Positions 49,318 through 63,262 of a DNA stretch of 64,000 nucleotides are shown in pieces (position 1 is the stretch's first letter; each line of letters opens with the position of its first letter). The DNA comes from Gammaproteobacteria bacterium F7 (GTDB lineage: Bacteria; Pseudomonadota; Gammaproteobacteria; Pseudomonadales; IMCC2047), in contig LUKI01000001.1 in the NCBI GenBank assembly GCA_001593685.1, forward strand, positions 1 to 64,000. The letters run 5' to 3'. The position numbers were made by a program, and so were the translations under genes. Below the pieces are notes generated by a model that was given only the letters and a program-made list of their open reading frames with translations, was not told the DNA's origin and did no database searches.

Positions 49318-49356
49318 TAAAAAAGCCCCGTTCCACACACTGTGGAACGGGGCTTT
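49318..49356. terminator. bidirectional Rho-independent terminator
   Basis: AAAAAAGCCCCGTTCCACACACTGTGGAACGGGGCTTT. Confidence 0.9.
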
Positions 49357-49378
49357 CATCCATCAAAACGACCAAGCC

Positions 49379-50638
49379 TTACATCACAAAACTAACCCCA
49401 ATCGCCGCAACAGCTGCCAACAGAGCAAACACACCCATCGTCTTCGCTGATCCTATTTTACCCAGCATAACTTTTTGTGATTCTTCCACCTTCTGCCAGG
49501 CAATTTCAGCAGCTTCTGTGCGCGCAACCTGATTAACATTCTCAAGCGCTCCAGACATCTTTTCATCCACCGCCACTTGGGTGGAACGGCTAAGCTCTTC
49601 AGCGACCTCTTTTGCGGCATCCTTAGCTGCTGAACTGGCCGCCGTTGACGCCTCAGCCAGTACTTGACGAGAAACCTCCTGTGCCGCTTCACGCGAATGC
49701 GCCACCAACTCCTCCTGTAGTTCTAGTGACGCTTTTTTCAGGTGCTGACTGGCTTTTAACTCGCCAATATTGGTATACACCTCGGTCAAGTGCTCATTCA
49801 TTTCGCGATGCAGAGTCTCTTCAAGGGTTTGCGCTCTCGCCTGAACGCTCGTTTCCAGCACCTCACGACTAACCTCATCGGCCACCTGGCGTGTCTCATT
49901 ACGCGCAATTTCAGCAAAATCCTGTTTAGCCTGCGCAATAGCTTCATCGATATAACCTTTGAGCATACTGCGTACGACCGAATCAAAATTAGCCATCACC
50001 ATTTCACGCATTTCCGGCACCTTGTCGGCTACCTCTCTGGCAACACGGTCTGCAACTTCACGCTCAACCACTTGTTCTGCAGATTCAGCAGCCACGCGCT
50101 TAATTTCTTCAACAGGCACCACCACATCTTCAAGAATAGGCCTCGCCGGTTTAGCCGCTGGCATATCAACATCATCAACGGCATAAGCATTGGCCACCTG
50201 CTCAAACATCTGCTCAGGAGGCGCCGATACCGCTGGCTGTTCTTGCTGAACCATAGTCAGGTCGTTAGCTGCGCCGCTCAGCTTGCTCAATACTACTTTC
50301 AGTGAGCCAGGCGTAGCGGGCTTAGAGAGAATATCAACCGCACCAATCGCCTGCGCTTCCGAAAAGTAGGCGTCGCCATCTTTTGAAGTACACATCACCA
50401 CTGGGATAGACGCGGTATCAGGTTGATTTTTGAGGATTTTAACGGCCTCAAAACCATCCATACCGGGCATAAAGTGATCCATGAAAATAACATCGGGATG
50501 GTTATCATTTAAATAACCCAATGCCTCTTCGGCATTCTCAGCAACATCTACTCGCAATCCATTGCGCTCCAGTAATTTTCGCAACGCAAAGCGCGCAGAC
50601 TTGGAATCATCGACTAACAACGCATGATTTAACATAGC
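49379..50638 (-). CDS. response regulator receiver fused to coiled-coil with C-terminal TM
   Basis: HALLVDDSKSARFALRKLL..DVIFMDHFMPGMDG..PVVMCTSKDG; C-term MGVFALLAAVAAIGVSFVM. Confidence 0.85.
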   Translation of the reverse strand, partial: AMLNHALLVDDSKSARFALRKLLERNGLRVDVAENAEEALGYLNDNHPDVIFMDHFMPGMDGFEAVKILKNQPDTASIPVVMCTSKDGDAYFSEAQAIGAVDILSKPATPGSLKVVLSKLSGAANDLTMVQQEQPAVSAPPEQMFEQVANAYAVDDVDMPAAKPARPILEDVVVPVEEIKRVAAESAEQVVEREVADRVAREVADKVPEMREMVMANFDSVVRSMLKGYIDEAIAQAKQDFAEIARNETRQVADEVSREVLETSVQARAQTLEETLHREMNEHLTEVYTNIGELKASQHLKKASLELQEELVAHSREAAQEVSRQVLAEASTAASSAAKDAAKEVAEELSRSTQVAVDEKMSGALENVNQVARTEAAEIAWQKVEESQKVMLGKIGSAKTMGVFALLAAVAAIGVSFVM

Positions 50639-50872
50639 GACTCCACTCAACACCAAGGCGGCGCTATGACATTTATTCTTAGGTAAATGCCGATACGACC
50701 TCGATATAACACCATTTAAAAAACTACATCTTGATTAAAATGTAGCTAATAACCAAAGTAAGCCAAACACTAATGAAAGCCACAGATGTACGACCAACCG
50801 ATTTAAGTCTAGGTCAGGATGCGGGAGTCGGCAAAAATTGCCTGAATTATTTTGTAAGGGTTTGTAATGCGG

Positions 50873-51523
50873 TTAGTTTGCCACACTACGATAATGCGCA
50901 CTTAAATCTTCGATATAAAAATGCTTAGGCGTTGACTCGAAAAGCAGTTCAAGTTCAGCCGTGTAATCACGACTTTCTCCAGCCTCCAAAGAGCGCTTAT
51001 CAACCACGTCAGCACTGCCAATATGCACGCCGAACTCATCAAATAGCAGCACTCGGAAACTGGGATTTATTTTTTTAACAGTTCCATTCTCAGCCACGAC
51101 AAGGTACTTATAGACCTCACGCTGATCCTGCTTTATTTTGGTGAAAATGACTTGTTTGATCAGCCCTTCATTAACATCCAGCATATTGTTAATTTTTAAA
51201 GGCCGTAGATTCGGGAAGCGTTTCTGTAATAGCGCTTGCAGTTCCGCACGGGATTTTTCTAATTGTGGTTTAAGGCTGGCGATTTCACGCTCTGCCATCA
51301 GCAGCTGGCGCTCCAGAGCCATATTTTCACCACCCAATGAGGAAATTTTACTGGCACTAAAAATTGACACGACAACCAGTACCAATAGCACGACAGCCAA
51401 GGTAACGGCCAATCCCAGAATTTTAATCCGACTCCGGCTTGAACGCCCGGTACGCAGATAGCGCTCGTGGCTCATCTTATCAATTGCGTGGTCGTCAGCG
51501 AGGTTCCGTTGGCGTTCCGACAT
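50873..51523 (-). CDS. conserved membrane-anchored protein
   Basis: TM segment LAVTLAVVLLVLVVVSIF then coiled coil; immediately downstream of ligA. Confidence 0.7.
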   Translation of the reverse strand: MSERQRNLADDHAIDKMSHERYLRTGRSSRSRIKILGLAVTLAVVLLVLVVVSIFSASKISSLGGENMALERQLLMAEREIASLKPQLEKSRAELQALLQKRFPNLRPLKINNMLDVNEGLIKQVIFTKIKQDQREVYKYLVVAENGTVKKINPSFRVLLFDEFGVHIGSADVVDKRSLEAGESRDYTAELELLFESTPKHFYIEDLSAHYRSVAN

Positions 51524-51578
51524 GTTATCCCCAAAGCTATTCTTGTTATTTCCCTGCAGTTTAGCAAAACTTAGGAAA

Positions 51579-54586
<3,008 letters not shown>

Positions 54587-54605
54587 ATTCTTTTATCAAT
54601 TGCAT

Positions 54606-57600
54606 TTAAACGGCTACCAGCGCCGCTGCTTCATCCACATTTACAGAAACCAACCGGGAAACACCCGGCTCGTGCATGGTCACCCCCATCATATGGGTTG
54701 CCATTTCCATGGTCACTTTGTTGTGCGTAATATATATAAATTGCACCGTTTCTGACATCTCTTTTACAATTCGACAGAAACGTCCTACGTTAGCGTCATC
54801 TAGCGGCGCATCTACCTCATCCAGCATACAAAAGGGGGCCGGGTTAAGCTGAAAAATCGAAAACACCAGCGAAATCGCTGTCAGTGCCTTTTCCCCTCCG
54901 GACAATAACTGAATCGTACTGTTACGCTTGCCGGGCGGACGCGCCATAATGGTCACGCCTGTATCGAGTAAATCTTCACCGGTTAGTTCCAGATAAGCGT
55001 GTCCACCACCAAACACTTTTGGAAACATATCCTGCAGTCCGTTATTAACCTTATCGAAGGTTTCCTTAAATTTAGTCCGCGTCTCGCGATCAATTTTCCG
55101 AATCGCATTCTCCAGCGTTTCCAATGCATCTTCAAGGTCTTCGTTTTGCGCATCCAGGTAGGTTTTACGTTCAGACTGCGTTTTATACTCATCGATAGCC
55201 GCGAGATTGATTGCACCGAGACGCTGAATACGGTTTTGCAATTGCGTCAGTGTATTTTCCCAATCACCATCAACAGCGTCTGCAGACAGGTTGCTGAGCA
55301 GCTCATCGAGATTCTGCTTCATTTCAGCAAGCTGGCCCTCCAGGTTTTGACGCTGCACACTCAAACCCTGCGCTTCAACGCGACTGGATTCAAGCTGATT
55401 ACGTATCGACTCCAACCGCAACTCAGCCTGGTGTCGCTTTTCATCCAACTGGCTTAATTCAAAGGCAACCTTATCCACCTGCGCTCGCACTTCGGCAAGC
55501 TGGGTGTCCAGGCGCAGGCGTTTCTCCAGCTGGATCTCCAGCGTTTCACGCAGCTCCTCCATCGGCAATACCGACTCACCCATGTCCTCTCGTAAACTGG
55601 TTTCACGCTCACCTAAACTTTGCAGCTGCGCATGCAAACGTTCAACCCCCTGACTTAGCGCCTGTTGCTGTGTGGTAAGCGCCTGCTGCTTAAGTGCCGC
55701 CTGGTGAGCTAACTCGCGGTCATGTCGTGCACGCTGACGCACATCATCCAACCGTGTACGACTACTGTCACGCTGCTGCAACAGCTCCTCTTTGCGGGCT
55801 GAATCCTGCTCAATCGCGTCCAGCGCTTCTTGCCAGACAAGACGTGATTCAGCCAATTTCTCCTGTTCCTGCAGTAGCTGCTCAGAATGCTCTTCAAGGT
55901 CATTTTCAAGACGCTGGCGACGCATATTAAGCTGTTCAATACGCGCCTGTTTAGCACCCAGTTGAGACGCCAGATCAGCATGTTGCCGCAACAGACTGTT
56001 TAGTTCCTGTTGCGCCGTCTCACGTGCCTGTTCAGCATTTTTAAGCTGTAACAAACCAGCATCAAGATCAACGCTCTGAGTTTCGATTTGCTCGTCCAAT
56101 TCAGCGATTTCTTCGTCAAGCAACGCTAGTGCCTGCTGGCGTTCAAGCACACTGTCCTGCTCATTAGCTTCACGGCTAACTCTGATCCAACCTCGCCCAA
56201 GCCACACTCCATCACGACACACAATGGATTCATGGGCCGCCAGCCGGTCACGCTGCGACATAGCAGAAACCAAATCATCCGCAATATACACACCAGCCAG
56301 CAAAGCCCCCAGGTTCCAGCGACTGGTCACTTTAGATGACAAACAGGTCAACGCTGAATCACTAACCTCAGCCTTAACCGGATCAGGGTTAAGCAAACTG
56401 ATACTGCCTTCGGTCAGGTTGGCCAGTGCGTTCGATAAATCACCATCCTGCTGCACACAGACACCCTGTAAATGATGTCCTAGCACAGTTTCTAAAGCTC
56501 GTTCCCAGCCACTCTCGACCTGGATGTTTTGTGCCAGACGCGGCAAACGGTGCAGTTGATTTTTCTCTAGCCACTGCACTACGGCAGTATCATTTTTGCC
56601 CAACGCTGCCAACTGTAGTGCTTCTAACGCACCATGTCGGCCCTGCTTTTCCTGCATGGTACGACGTGCCTGATCTAACGCCTGACTCAAGTGCTGATTT
56701 TTTTCACGCTGCAATTCAATTTGTTGCATCAGCTCAGTAAGCCGCGAGCGTTGCTGTTCAGAACGTTCATCCTGTGCCGCTATTTGTTCCTGCAGCGCCA
56801 CGATTTCGCCGTCTTCGGGGTTTTCGCCAAAGCTGGTTTTTTCCTGCTGCAAGCGTTCAATACGTTGCTGCAGCGTATTGATGCTATGCTCCAAATGCTG
56901 AATTCGAGACTGCTCTACCTCTGCACGCTGCCGGGGTTCTGCCGCTTGCTGGTTAAAATCGTCCCAGCTTTGCTGCCACTGCTGCATGGTGCTTTCAGCC
57001 AGCTCGAGCTGCTCGGCACTCTGTAATTCCTGCTCGGCCAACAGTTCCATTTCGGGCGTCAGCTCCAGCAATTGCTCCTCAAGCAGTTCAGCCTTTTGCT
57101 GATCCGATTCCAGGTCGGCTGCCGCCTGGTGTTTTGCCGCTTCAGTGCGCTGTAGTTCAATGTCTAATTGTTGAGCTCGTTGTTGCTGGTGTTGAATATT
57201 TTGTTCCTGGCGAGCAATGTCGGTACCGACATGATAAAGCTGGTTTTGTAACTGCTGGTAATGATCGTTTGCTTCGGTTTGTTGAGTACGCTGCTTTTCA
57301 ATAGCTGACTCAATAGCACGCTGTTCGGCGTGCACGGCTTCCAGCTGTACCTGTTCTTCACTGACCCGATTTTCCTGCGCGGCAGCTGCCTCGTTAAGCG
57401 CACGCCAACGGATGGCCAATAGTTCGGCCTTAGTGCTACGCTCCTGTTGCCGTAGTTCGGTATATTGTTCTGCCGCTTTAGCCTGGCGTTGCAGATGATG
57501 AAGCTGCCGGTCCAGTTCTTCGCGGATATCACTGAGGCGATCGAGGTTTTCCTTGGTATGCCGAATGCGGTTTTCGGTTTCGCGACGACGTTCCTTGTAC

Positions 57601-58115
57601 TTGGAAATGCCCGCCGCCTCTTCAATAAAGTGACGCAGCTCTTCAGGTTTGGCTTCAACAAAACGGGAAATGGTGCCCTGCTCGATAATCGAATAACTAC
57701 GCGGCCCCATACCGGTACCCAGAAAAATATCCTGAATATCTCGACGCCGGCATTTACTACCGTTCAGAAAATAGGTGGATTGCAGCTCACGGGTCACCAG
57801 ACGACGTATCGAGATCTCACTGAACTTACCGTATTCACCAGTGAGCGAGCCATCACTGTTATCAAAGATCAATTCAATGGAGGCCTGCCCCACCGGCATT
57901 CGCGCCGTGGAGCCACTAAAAATGACATCGGTCATGGAATCGCCACGCAGAGTTTTGGCAGAGCTTTCACCCATCACCCAGCGTACGGCATCAATAATAT
58001 TGGATTTGCCGCAGCCATTAGGTCCAACGACCGCAGTCAAATTATTAGGAAACTGCACCGTTGTCGGGTCAACGAAGGATTTAAATCCGGCTAACTTGAT
58101 GCTTTTTAAGCGCAT
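54606..58115 (-). CDS. smc: chromosome segregation protein SMC
   Basis: GPNGCGKSNIIDAVRWVMGE, LSGGEKALTAISLVFSIF. Confidence 0.97.
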   Translation of the reverse strand: MRLKSIKLAGFKSFVDPTTVQFPNNLTAVVGPNGCGKSNIIDAVRWVMGESSAKTLRGDSMTDVIFSGSTARMPVGQASIELIFDNSDGSLTGEYGKFSEISIRRLVTRELQSTYFLNGSKCRRRDIQDIFLGTGMGPRSYSIIEQGTISRFVEAKPEELRHFIEEAAGISKYKERRRETENRIRHTKENLDRLSDIREELDRQLHHLQRQAKAAEQYTELRQQERSTKAELLAIRWRALNEAAAAQENRVSEEQVQLEAVHAEQRAIESAIEKQRTQQTEANDHYQQLQNQLYHVGTDIARQEQNIQHQQQRAQQLDIELQRTEAAKHQAAADLESDQQKAELLEEQLLELTPEMELLAEQELQSAEQLELAESTMQQWQQSWDDFNQQAAEPRQRAEVEQSRIQHLEHSINTLQQRIERLQQEKTSFGENPEDGEIVALQEQIAAQDERSEQQRSRLTELMQQIELQREKNQHLSQALDQARRTMQEKQGRHGALEALQLAALGKNDTAVVQWLEKNQLHRLPRLAQNIQVESGWERALETVLGHHLQGVCVQQDGDLSNALANLTEGSISLLNPDPVKAEVSDSALTCLSSKVTSRWNLGALLAGVYIADDLVSAMSQRDRLAAHESIVCRDGVWLGRGWIRVSREANEQDSVLERQQALALLDEEIAELDEQIETQSVDLDAGLLQLKNAEQARETAQQELNSLLRQHADLASQLGAKQARIEQLNMRRQRLENDLEEHSEQLLQEQEKLAESRLVWQEALDAIEQDSARKEELLQQRDSSRTRLDDVRQRARHDRELAHQAALKQQALTTQQQALSQGVERLHAQLQSLGERETSLREDMGESVLPMEELRETLEIQLEKRLRLDTQLAEVRAQVDKVAFELSQLDEKRHQAELRLESIRNQLESSRVEAQGLSVQRQNLEGQLAEMKQNLDELLSNLSADAVDGDWENTLTQLQNRIQRLGAINLAAIDEYKTQSERKTYLDAQNEDLEDALETLENAIRKIDRETRTKFKETFDKVNNGLQDMFPKVFGGGHAYLELTGEDLLDTGVTIMARPPGKRNSTIQLLSGGEKALTAISLVFSIFQLNPAPFCMLDEVDAPLDDANVGRFCRIVKEMSETVQFIYITHNKVTMEMATHMMGVTMHEPGVSRLVSVNVDEAAALVAV

Positions 58116-58185
58116 TAATAACAGAGCCCGACGACAGTTTTATTAAAAATAGATCAGAATAGTGTAGCCCAAATTGTTTCACAGG

Positions 58186-59424
58186 TTATTCAATAATGTG
58201 ATCAATCACCAGTTCTATCGGCCCCTGTTCGGAGTTAACATTAACAGGCCTAAATTGCCCCTGCAAATCACCCGCCTGAGCGATAGGCTGTCCCGACATT
58301 GAGACACGTGCCAGCACTTCTACCTCATAGACCGAAGACAATTTTAACTCAGGTCGCATGGCCATATCATCATTAAGTATCACCGTTGCTGGCAGGTCCT
58401 TAACGCGAATTCGGTGTGCCGCTAGAGGCATCTTCGGTCCACTGGTCGCTCGCGCTAACACGAACACAACCTGATCGGGTTTTGTCTGAGCCCGCAGCGC
58501 TTCATCAAGGCTGACCGATACAATCAACTGGGCACCACCCTCTGCCTGAGGGGTTTCAGCCATTAATTTTCGAGCACGCTCAATGCCCATCTCCAACGCC
58601 TCAGCGCCCTGCGCATCAGGTGCAACACTCAGCGCCGTCTGCCAGGCAGCAATCGCTTTTGAATAATTTCCACTCTCAAAGGCGCTGATCCCCATCAGCC
58701 CCAGCGCACTTAAATTTCGTGGATCAACAGCTAAAGCACGCTCCGCAATAGAGGTCACATCAGTTGACATCTTATTGCCGTTCATAAAAAAGAGGATTTG
58801 AGCATACTCGGCAAGCAACACCGGTTCTTCACCCACTAACGCCAATAACTGGTCATAGGCATATTGAGTTTTTTCAAGGCGATTCTGCTGAAAATAGATA
58901 TTTGCCAACGCATACCAGATATCAATCTGCTCAGGGTTTTTATCAGCTTCCTGCTCCAATACTGCAAGACGCTCCTCAGCTGAAAGCTCTGATAGTTTAT
59001 GCACTAACGCCTGTTGCGATGCCATTTTTTGTAGAGTATCGCTGCTGCCTAACGAAAGATAAATCCCGAACACACCGGAAATCAGCACCGCGCTGAGCAG
59101 CATCGCCGTCAGTCCAGATGCCTTTACAGAAGGCCTTTTTCCCTGTTCAGCATGAATACGCGGATCACCTGCCTGCTTAACGTCTCCCAACAGGTTGCGT
59201 TCCAATTCAATTTTTAGCGCGCTAAACTGCTCGTCGTCAATACGTCCCGCCTGCAAGTCTGACGCTAAATCAGCAACCTGCGTTTCAAAAGCCTGTACGT
59301 TCAACTGCTGTCGGCTAACCATTGTCGATTGACGACGGCGCATAAATACCGGCCACCATAAAAAGCTCAACCCCGCTACTAGCAACAAGGTAATAAGCAG
59401 CCAAAAATCTATCATCTCAATCAC
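58186..59424 (-). CDS. ccmI: cytochrome c biogenesis protein CcmI
   Basis: two N-terminal TM segments, TPR region, gene order. Confidence 0.92.
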   Translation of the reverse strand: MIEMIDFWLLITLLLVAGLSFLWWPVFMRRRQSTMVSRQQLNVQAFETQVADLASDLQAGRIDDEQFSALKIELERNLLGDVKQAGDPRIHAEQGKRPSVKASGLTAMLLSAVLISGVFGIYLSLGSSDTLQKMASQQALVHKLSELSAEERLAVLEQEADKNPEQIDIWYALANIYFQQNRLEKTQYAYDQLLALVGEEPVLLAEYAQILFFMNGNKMSTDVTSIAERALAVDPRNLSALGLMGISAFESGNYSKAIAAWQTALSVAPDAQGAEALEMGIERARKLMAETPQAEGGAQLIVSVSLDEALRAQTKPDQVVFVLARATSGPKMPLAAHRIRVKDLPATVILNDDMAMRPELKLSSVYEVEVLARVSMSGQPIAQAGDLQGQFRPVNVNSEQGPIELVIDHIIE

Positions 59425-59932
59425 GTTTATTTGACTCCACCTCTGAGGTCGCTTCGGCGCTACCCTGTCCGCTGTCCGCTAATAATTTTTCCAAATCCTG
59501 CTGTTCGGTAGTATCCAGCCCGCCACTTTGCACCGTATTACGACGACGTATCACAAGAACCAGCACCACAGCCAAACCCAATACCAGAAACGCCAAGGGA
59601 GCCAACCACAGCATTAACGTATGCCCTGCTAGCTCAGGGCGGTACAAAATGTACTCACCATAACGCTCGACCAAATAATCCTTAATTTGCTGGTCACTTT
59701 TCCCTTCATTCAACAAACGGTAAACCTGTGCCCGTAAATCCGTTGAAATCGGTGAATTTGAATCGCCTAGCGACTGGTTTTGACATTTAGGACAGCGCAG
59801 TTCGCCATTCAACTGATGAAAACGCTCACGGGTTTGCTCATCATTAAATTCATAGGTATCAATAGCCGCATAACTGACCACAGAAAACAACAACACAAAC
59901 AATGAAAGAACGCGCAAATAAACGCACTTCAT
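59417..59932 (-). CDS. ccmH: cytochrome c biogenesis protein CcmH
   Basis: LRCPKCQNQSLGDSNSPI. Confidence 0.95.
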   Translation of the reverse strand: MKCVYLRVLSLFVLLFSVVSYAAIDTYEFNDEQTRERFHQLNGELRCPKCQNQSLGDSNSPISTDLRAQVYRLLNEGKSDQQIKDYLVERYGEYILYRPELAGHTLMLWLAPLAFLVLGLAVVLVLVIRRRNTVQSGGLDTTEQQDLEKLLADSGQGSAEATSEVESNKRD

Positions 59933-60459
59933 TTTTCACCTCGGAGTTCATCCACTAACGGTTTAAGGCGCTCCAACCAAACGCGCTCACTCACCACACC
60001 GACATGCTTGTAACGTACATAACCCTTGCGATCAATCACATAGGTCTCCGGCGCACCAAACACACCTAAATCAATACCCAATGTGCCCATCTCATCAAAC
60101 ACGTTCAACACGTAGGGGTTGCCAAGTTTATCTAACCAATCAAGGGCATCATCACGCACATCCTTATAATTAATACCGATAATCGGCACTTGATCGGATA
60201 ACTCCATTAGGTAGGGGTGCTCATGCATACAGGACGGACACCAAGTGCCCCAGACATTAACCAAACTCACCTCACCAATCACATCTGCGCGTGTCAGCAG
60301 ACGGTCAGGCGAAGCTAGCGAGGGTAAAGAAAATTCAGGCACTGACTGATCAATCAATGCTGACGGCATGTCATTGGGATCAAGTTTCAAGCCCTTGGCA
60401 AACAACACAACCAAAGCAATAAAAAGAATCAGCGGAACAAACAAATAAACGCGCTTCAT
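59929..60459 (-). CDS. ccmG: thiol:disulfide interchange protein CcmG/DsbE
   Basis: NVWGTWCPSCMHEHPYLM. Confidence 0.95.
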   Translation of the reverse strand: MKRVYLFVPLILFIALVVLFAKGLKLDPNDMPSALIDQSVPEFSLPSLASPDRLLTRADVIGEVSLVNVWGTWCPSCMHEHPYLMELSDQVPIIGINYKDVRDDALDWLDKLGNPYVLNVFDEMGTLGIDLGVFGAPETYVIDRKGYVRYKHVGVVSERVWLERLKPLVDELRGEK

Positions 60460-62465
60460 GAGCCCACCTCCGCTGTCCGTGCACTAGCCTGGGAAGGCTG
60501 TTTTTGCGCACTTGCGTTGGCTTTTTTTGTTTCACGGATACGGTAACGTTTATCCAGCAATGCCATTAATCCACCCAATGATGTGACCAGCGCACCAAGC
60601 CAAATCCACACAACAAAAGCTTTGTAATGGACTCGTACCGCCCAGGCATCGCCTTCCAGAGGCTCACCCAGCGCGACATATAAATCACGAGTGAAGCCTG
60701 GTTCAATAGCCGCCTCAGTCATCGACTGGCCACTGGCACGATATACCCTCTTCTGCGGCTGCATCAGGTATTTTTCCTCATTATCAAGATAAACCCTGAC
60801 CTGTCCTTCCTGCGCATCAAAGTTTGGCCCACGTACCTGACGAATCCCCTCAAAAACAAAACGATAACCCTGCAGTTCAACGGACTCACCCGGCGCTAAC
60901 TTAACGTCACGCTGATCACTGTAAACCGATGTAAAGGCAACACCAATCACACAAATTGCCACGCCCAAATGGCCCAGCTGCATTCCCCAATAGCTGCGTG
61001 ACAAACGTCGCAGTCGTTTTGCAGCAGAGCCACTGCCCTGCTGCATTTTATCGCGCATATCAAAGACAGCGGTTAACGTAATCCAAAGACTGAACAACAC
61101 CGCTAGCGCCGCACTCAGGCTGAACTCAGTACCGTACAGTAGCGGCAAAATGACAGCCAATAAGGCACTGACAGCCGCCGCAGCGATTAGCTGCAACCTA
61201 GTCGAAGCCATGCTGGTCTTTTTCCATTTGGAGCAGGCGGCAAATCCCAGAAAGACAAACAGAACACTCATCAGCGGGACAAACATCGCATTAAAATAAG
61301 GAGGGCCTACGGAAATACGTCCCATATCCAGGGCATCAATAATTAATGGATACAAGGTACCCAATAACACCGTAATTGCCGCGACGGTCAAAATAACATT
61401 ATTGATCAACAGCAGTACTTCCCGTGACCACCAGCCAAACACGGGCTTGCTCAGCACCGCCGGTGCCCGCACAGCATAAAGCGTCAAAGAGCCGCCGATA
61501 ACGACCACCAAAAAGATTAAAATAAACAAGCCACGATCTGGGTCAGTGGCAAACGCATGAACGGACGTCAAAACCCCGGAACGTACCAGGAAGGTACCCA
61601 GCAAACTTAATGAAAAAGCAAAGATAGCCAATAACACCGTCCAGCTTTTAAAAGCGCCACGCTTATCCGTTACCGCTAGCGAGTGAATCAACGCGGTACC
61701 CACCAGCCAGGGCATAAAAGAGGCGTTTTCAACCGGATCCCAAAACCACCAGCCACCCCAGCCGAGTTCGTAATAAGCCCAATAGCTGCCTAACGCAATC
61801 CCCAATGTTAAAAACACCCAGGCCAGGTTTGTCCAGGGTCGCGACCAGCGTGCCCAGGCAGCATCCAACTGGCCGCCCAGCAGTGCTGCAATGGCAAAAG
61901 CAAAGGCGACCGAAAAACCCACATACCCCATATACAGCATTGGCGGGTGTAGAATCAGGCCCACATCCTGCAGCAGTGGATTCAAATCCGCACCTTCGGC
62001 AGGCATTTGCGGCAACAGTCGTTCAAAGGGGTTTGACGTAACCAGCGTAAACAACACAAAACCGACACTAATCATCCCCATAACCGACAGGACACGAGCC
62101 ACCAGCTCATCGGGTAGTTTTCGGCTAAACAGGCTAACAGCAAAGGTCCAACCCGCAAGAATAAGCGCCCACAACAACAACGAGCCCTCATGGGCGCCCC
62201 AGACCGCGCTGACTTTAAAGGGCGTAGGTAATGCCGAATTTGAATTATTAGCAACGTAGGCAACGGAGAAATCATCGCCTACAAAAGCAGCCGTCAAACA
62301 GGCAAAACTAATCACTAAAAAGAAAAATTGGCCCCAAGCCAGTGGCCGCGCATAACTCATCCATAAGGAATCAGAGCGGGCTGCACCAATTAAGGGAACA
62401 ACCGCCAACAATACGGCCAAGCAAAGTGCCAGCGCCAAAGAAAAGTGTCCGAGTTCAGGTAACAT
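60456..62465 (-). CDS. ccmF: heme lyase CcmF
   Basis: ELGWGGWWFWDPVENASFMPWL (WWD motif). Confidence 0.96.
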   Translation of the reverse strand: MLPELGHFSLALALCLAVLLAVVPLIGAARSDSLWMSYARPLAWGQFFFLVISFACLTAAFVGDDFSVAYVANNSNSALPTPFKVSAVWGAHEGSLLLWALILAGWTFAVSLFSRKLPDELVARVLSVMGMISVGFVLFTLVTSNPFERLLPQMPAEGADLNPLLQDVGLILHPPMLYMGYVGFSVAFAFAIAALLGGQLDAAWARWSRPWTNLAWVFLTLGIALGSYWAYYELGWGGWWFWDPVENASFMPWLVGTALIHSLAVTDKRGAFKSWTVLLAIFAFSLSLLGTFLVRSGVLTSVHAFATDPDRGLFILIFLVVVIGGSLTLYAVRAPAVLSKPVFGWWSREVLLLINNVILTVAAITVLLGTLYPLIIDALDMGRISVGPPYFNAMFVPLMSVLFVFLGFAACSKWKKTSMASTRLQLIAAAAVSALLAVILPLLYGTEFSLSAALAVLFSLWITLTAVFDMRDKMQQGSGSAAKRLRRLSRSYWGMQLGHLGVAICVIGVAFTSVYSDQRDVKLAPGESVELQGYRFVFEGIRQVRGPNFDAQEGQVRVYLDNEEKYLMQPQKRVYRASGQSMTEAAIEPGFTRDLYVALGEPLEGDAWAVRVHYKAFVVWIWLGALVTSLGGLMALLDKRYRIRETKKANASAQKQPSQASARTAEVGS

Positions 62466-62621
62466 TAAATCGCTCTAAATTAAGTTAAAATTCAACCGTT
62501 ACGAAGCCTTCGCACGAAACAGGGATAAGTCAAAATAAGGTAAAATCATCCAGCTCAAATCGACAAGCGCAGAAAAATTTCCGTTTTGTACTCGTCGTGC
62601 ACTTCGTGAAAAAACTCTTTA

Positions 62622-63083
62622 TCAATAATCTGCTGCGGGTTTGCCATGCTGTTGCGGATCAACACCCGCCTTTTCAAGCGCTTCGGCGACTTCCGGTGAC
62701 ATATAATTTTCATCATGTTTAGCAAGCACTTCGACAGCCACTAAACGATCGCCCGCCATACGCCCTTGAGTAACGATGCCCTGCCCTTCACGAAATAAAT
62801 CCGGCAGAATGCCTTCGTATTCAACAGTGACCGTTTCAGCATAATCAGTAATCTGAAATTCAACCTTTAAGCTATCGGTGTCTCGCTTAACACTGCCATC
62901 AACCACCATACCGCCAGCACGAATAAGCTGCCCATCAGGCGCTTCACCCTCAACAATTTGCGTAGGTGAATAAAAGAGGTTGATGTTTTCCTGCAGCGCA
63001 AACAGGCCAAGCCCCACCGCCAAACTAATACCACCCACTACAAACAACACAATAAACAGGCGCTGCCTACGAATCGGATGCAT
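62622..63083 (-). CDS. ccmE: heme chaperone CcmE
   Basis: [42 protein letters not shown]. Confidence 0.95.
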   Translation of the reverse strand: MHPIRRQRLFIVLFVVGGISLAVGLGLFALQENINLFYSPTQIVEGEAPDGQLIRAGGMVVDGSVKRDTDSLKVEFQITDYAETVTVEYEGILPDLFREGQGIVTQGRMAGDRLVAVEVLAKHDENYMSPEVAEALEKAGVDPQQHGKPAADY

Positions 63084-63255
63084 GAATTTCCTCCCGTCGC
63101 AGTTGACGAACCTGCTGAGCAATAACACGTTTACGTTTAAAAATTGGCGATATCAGGTTAATCACGAAAATTAACACCGCCAGCCCGTAGGCAATCCACA
63201 CGTATTTAGCGTGACCACCCATAGCGATAAAATCAGCAAAACTATCAAAGTACAT
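63067..63255 (-). CDS. ccmD: heme exporter protein CcmD
   Basis: [30 protein letters not shown]. Confidence 0.93.
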   Translation of the reverse strand: MYFDSFADFIAMGGHAKYVWIAYGLAVLIFVINLISPIFKRKRVIAQQVRQLRREEIHASDS

Positions 63256-63262
63256 AAATCAG

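Noticed and set aside
49790-50305. + strand ORF of 171 aa opposite the response regulator gene
   Set aside because: Antisense shadow of an Ala/Glu-rich coding region; no domain or RBS support.
57164-58146. Alternative ORFs on both strands within smc
   Set aside because: Overlap the intact SMC reading frame; spurious.
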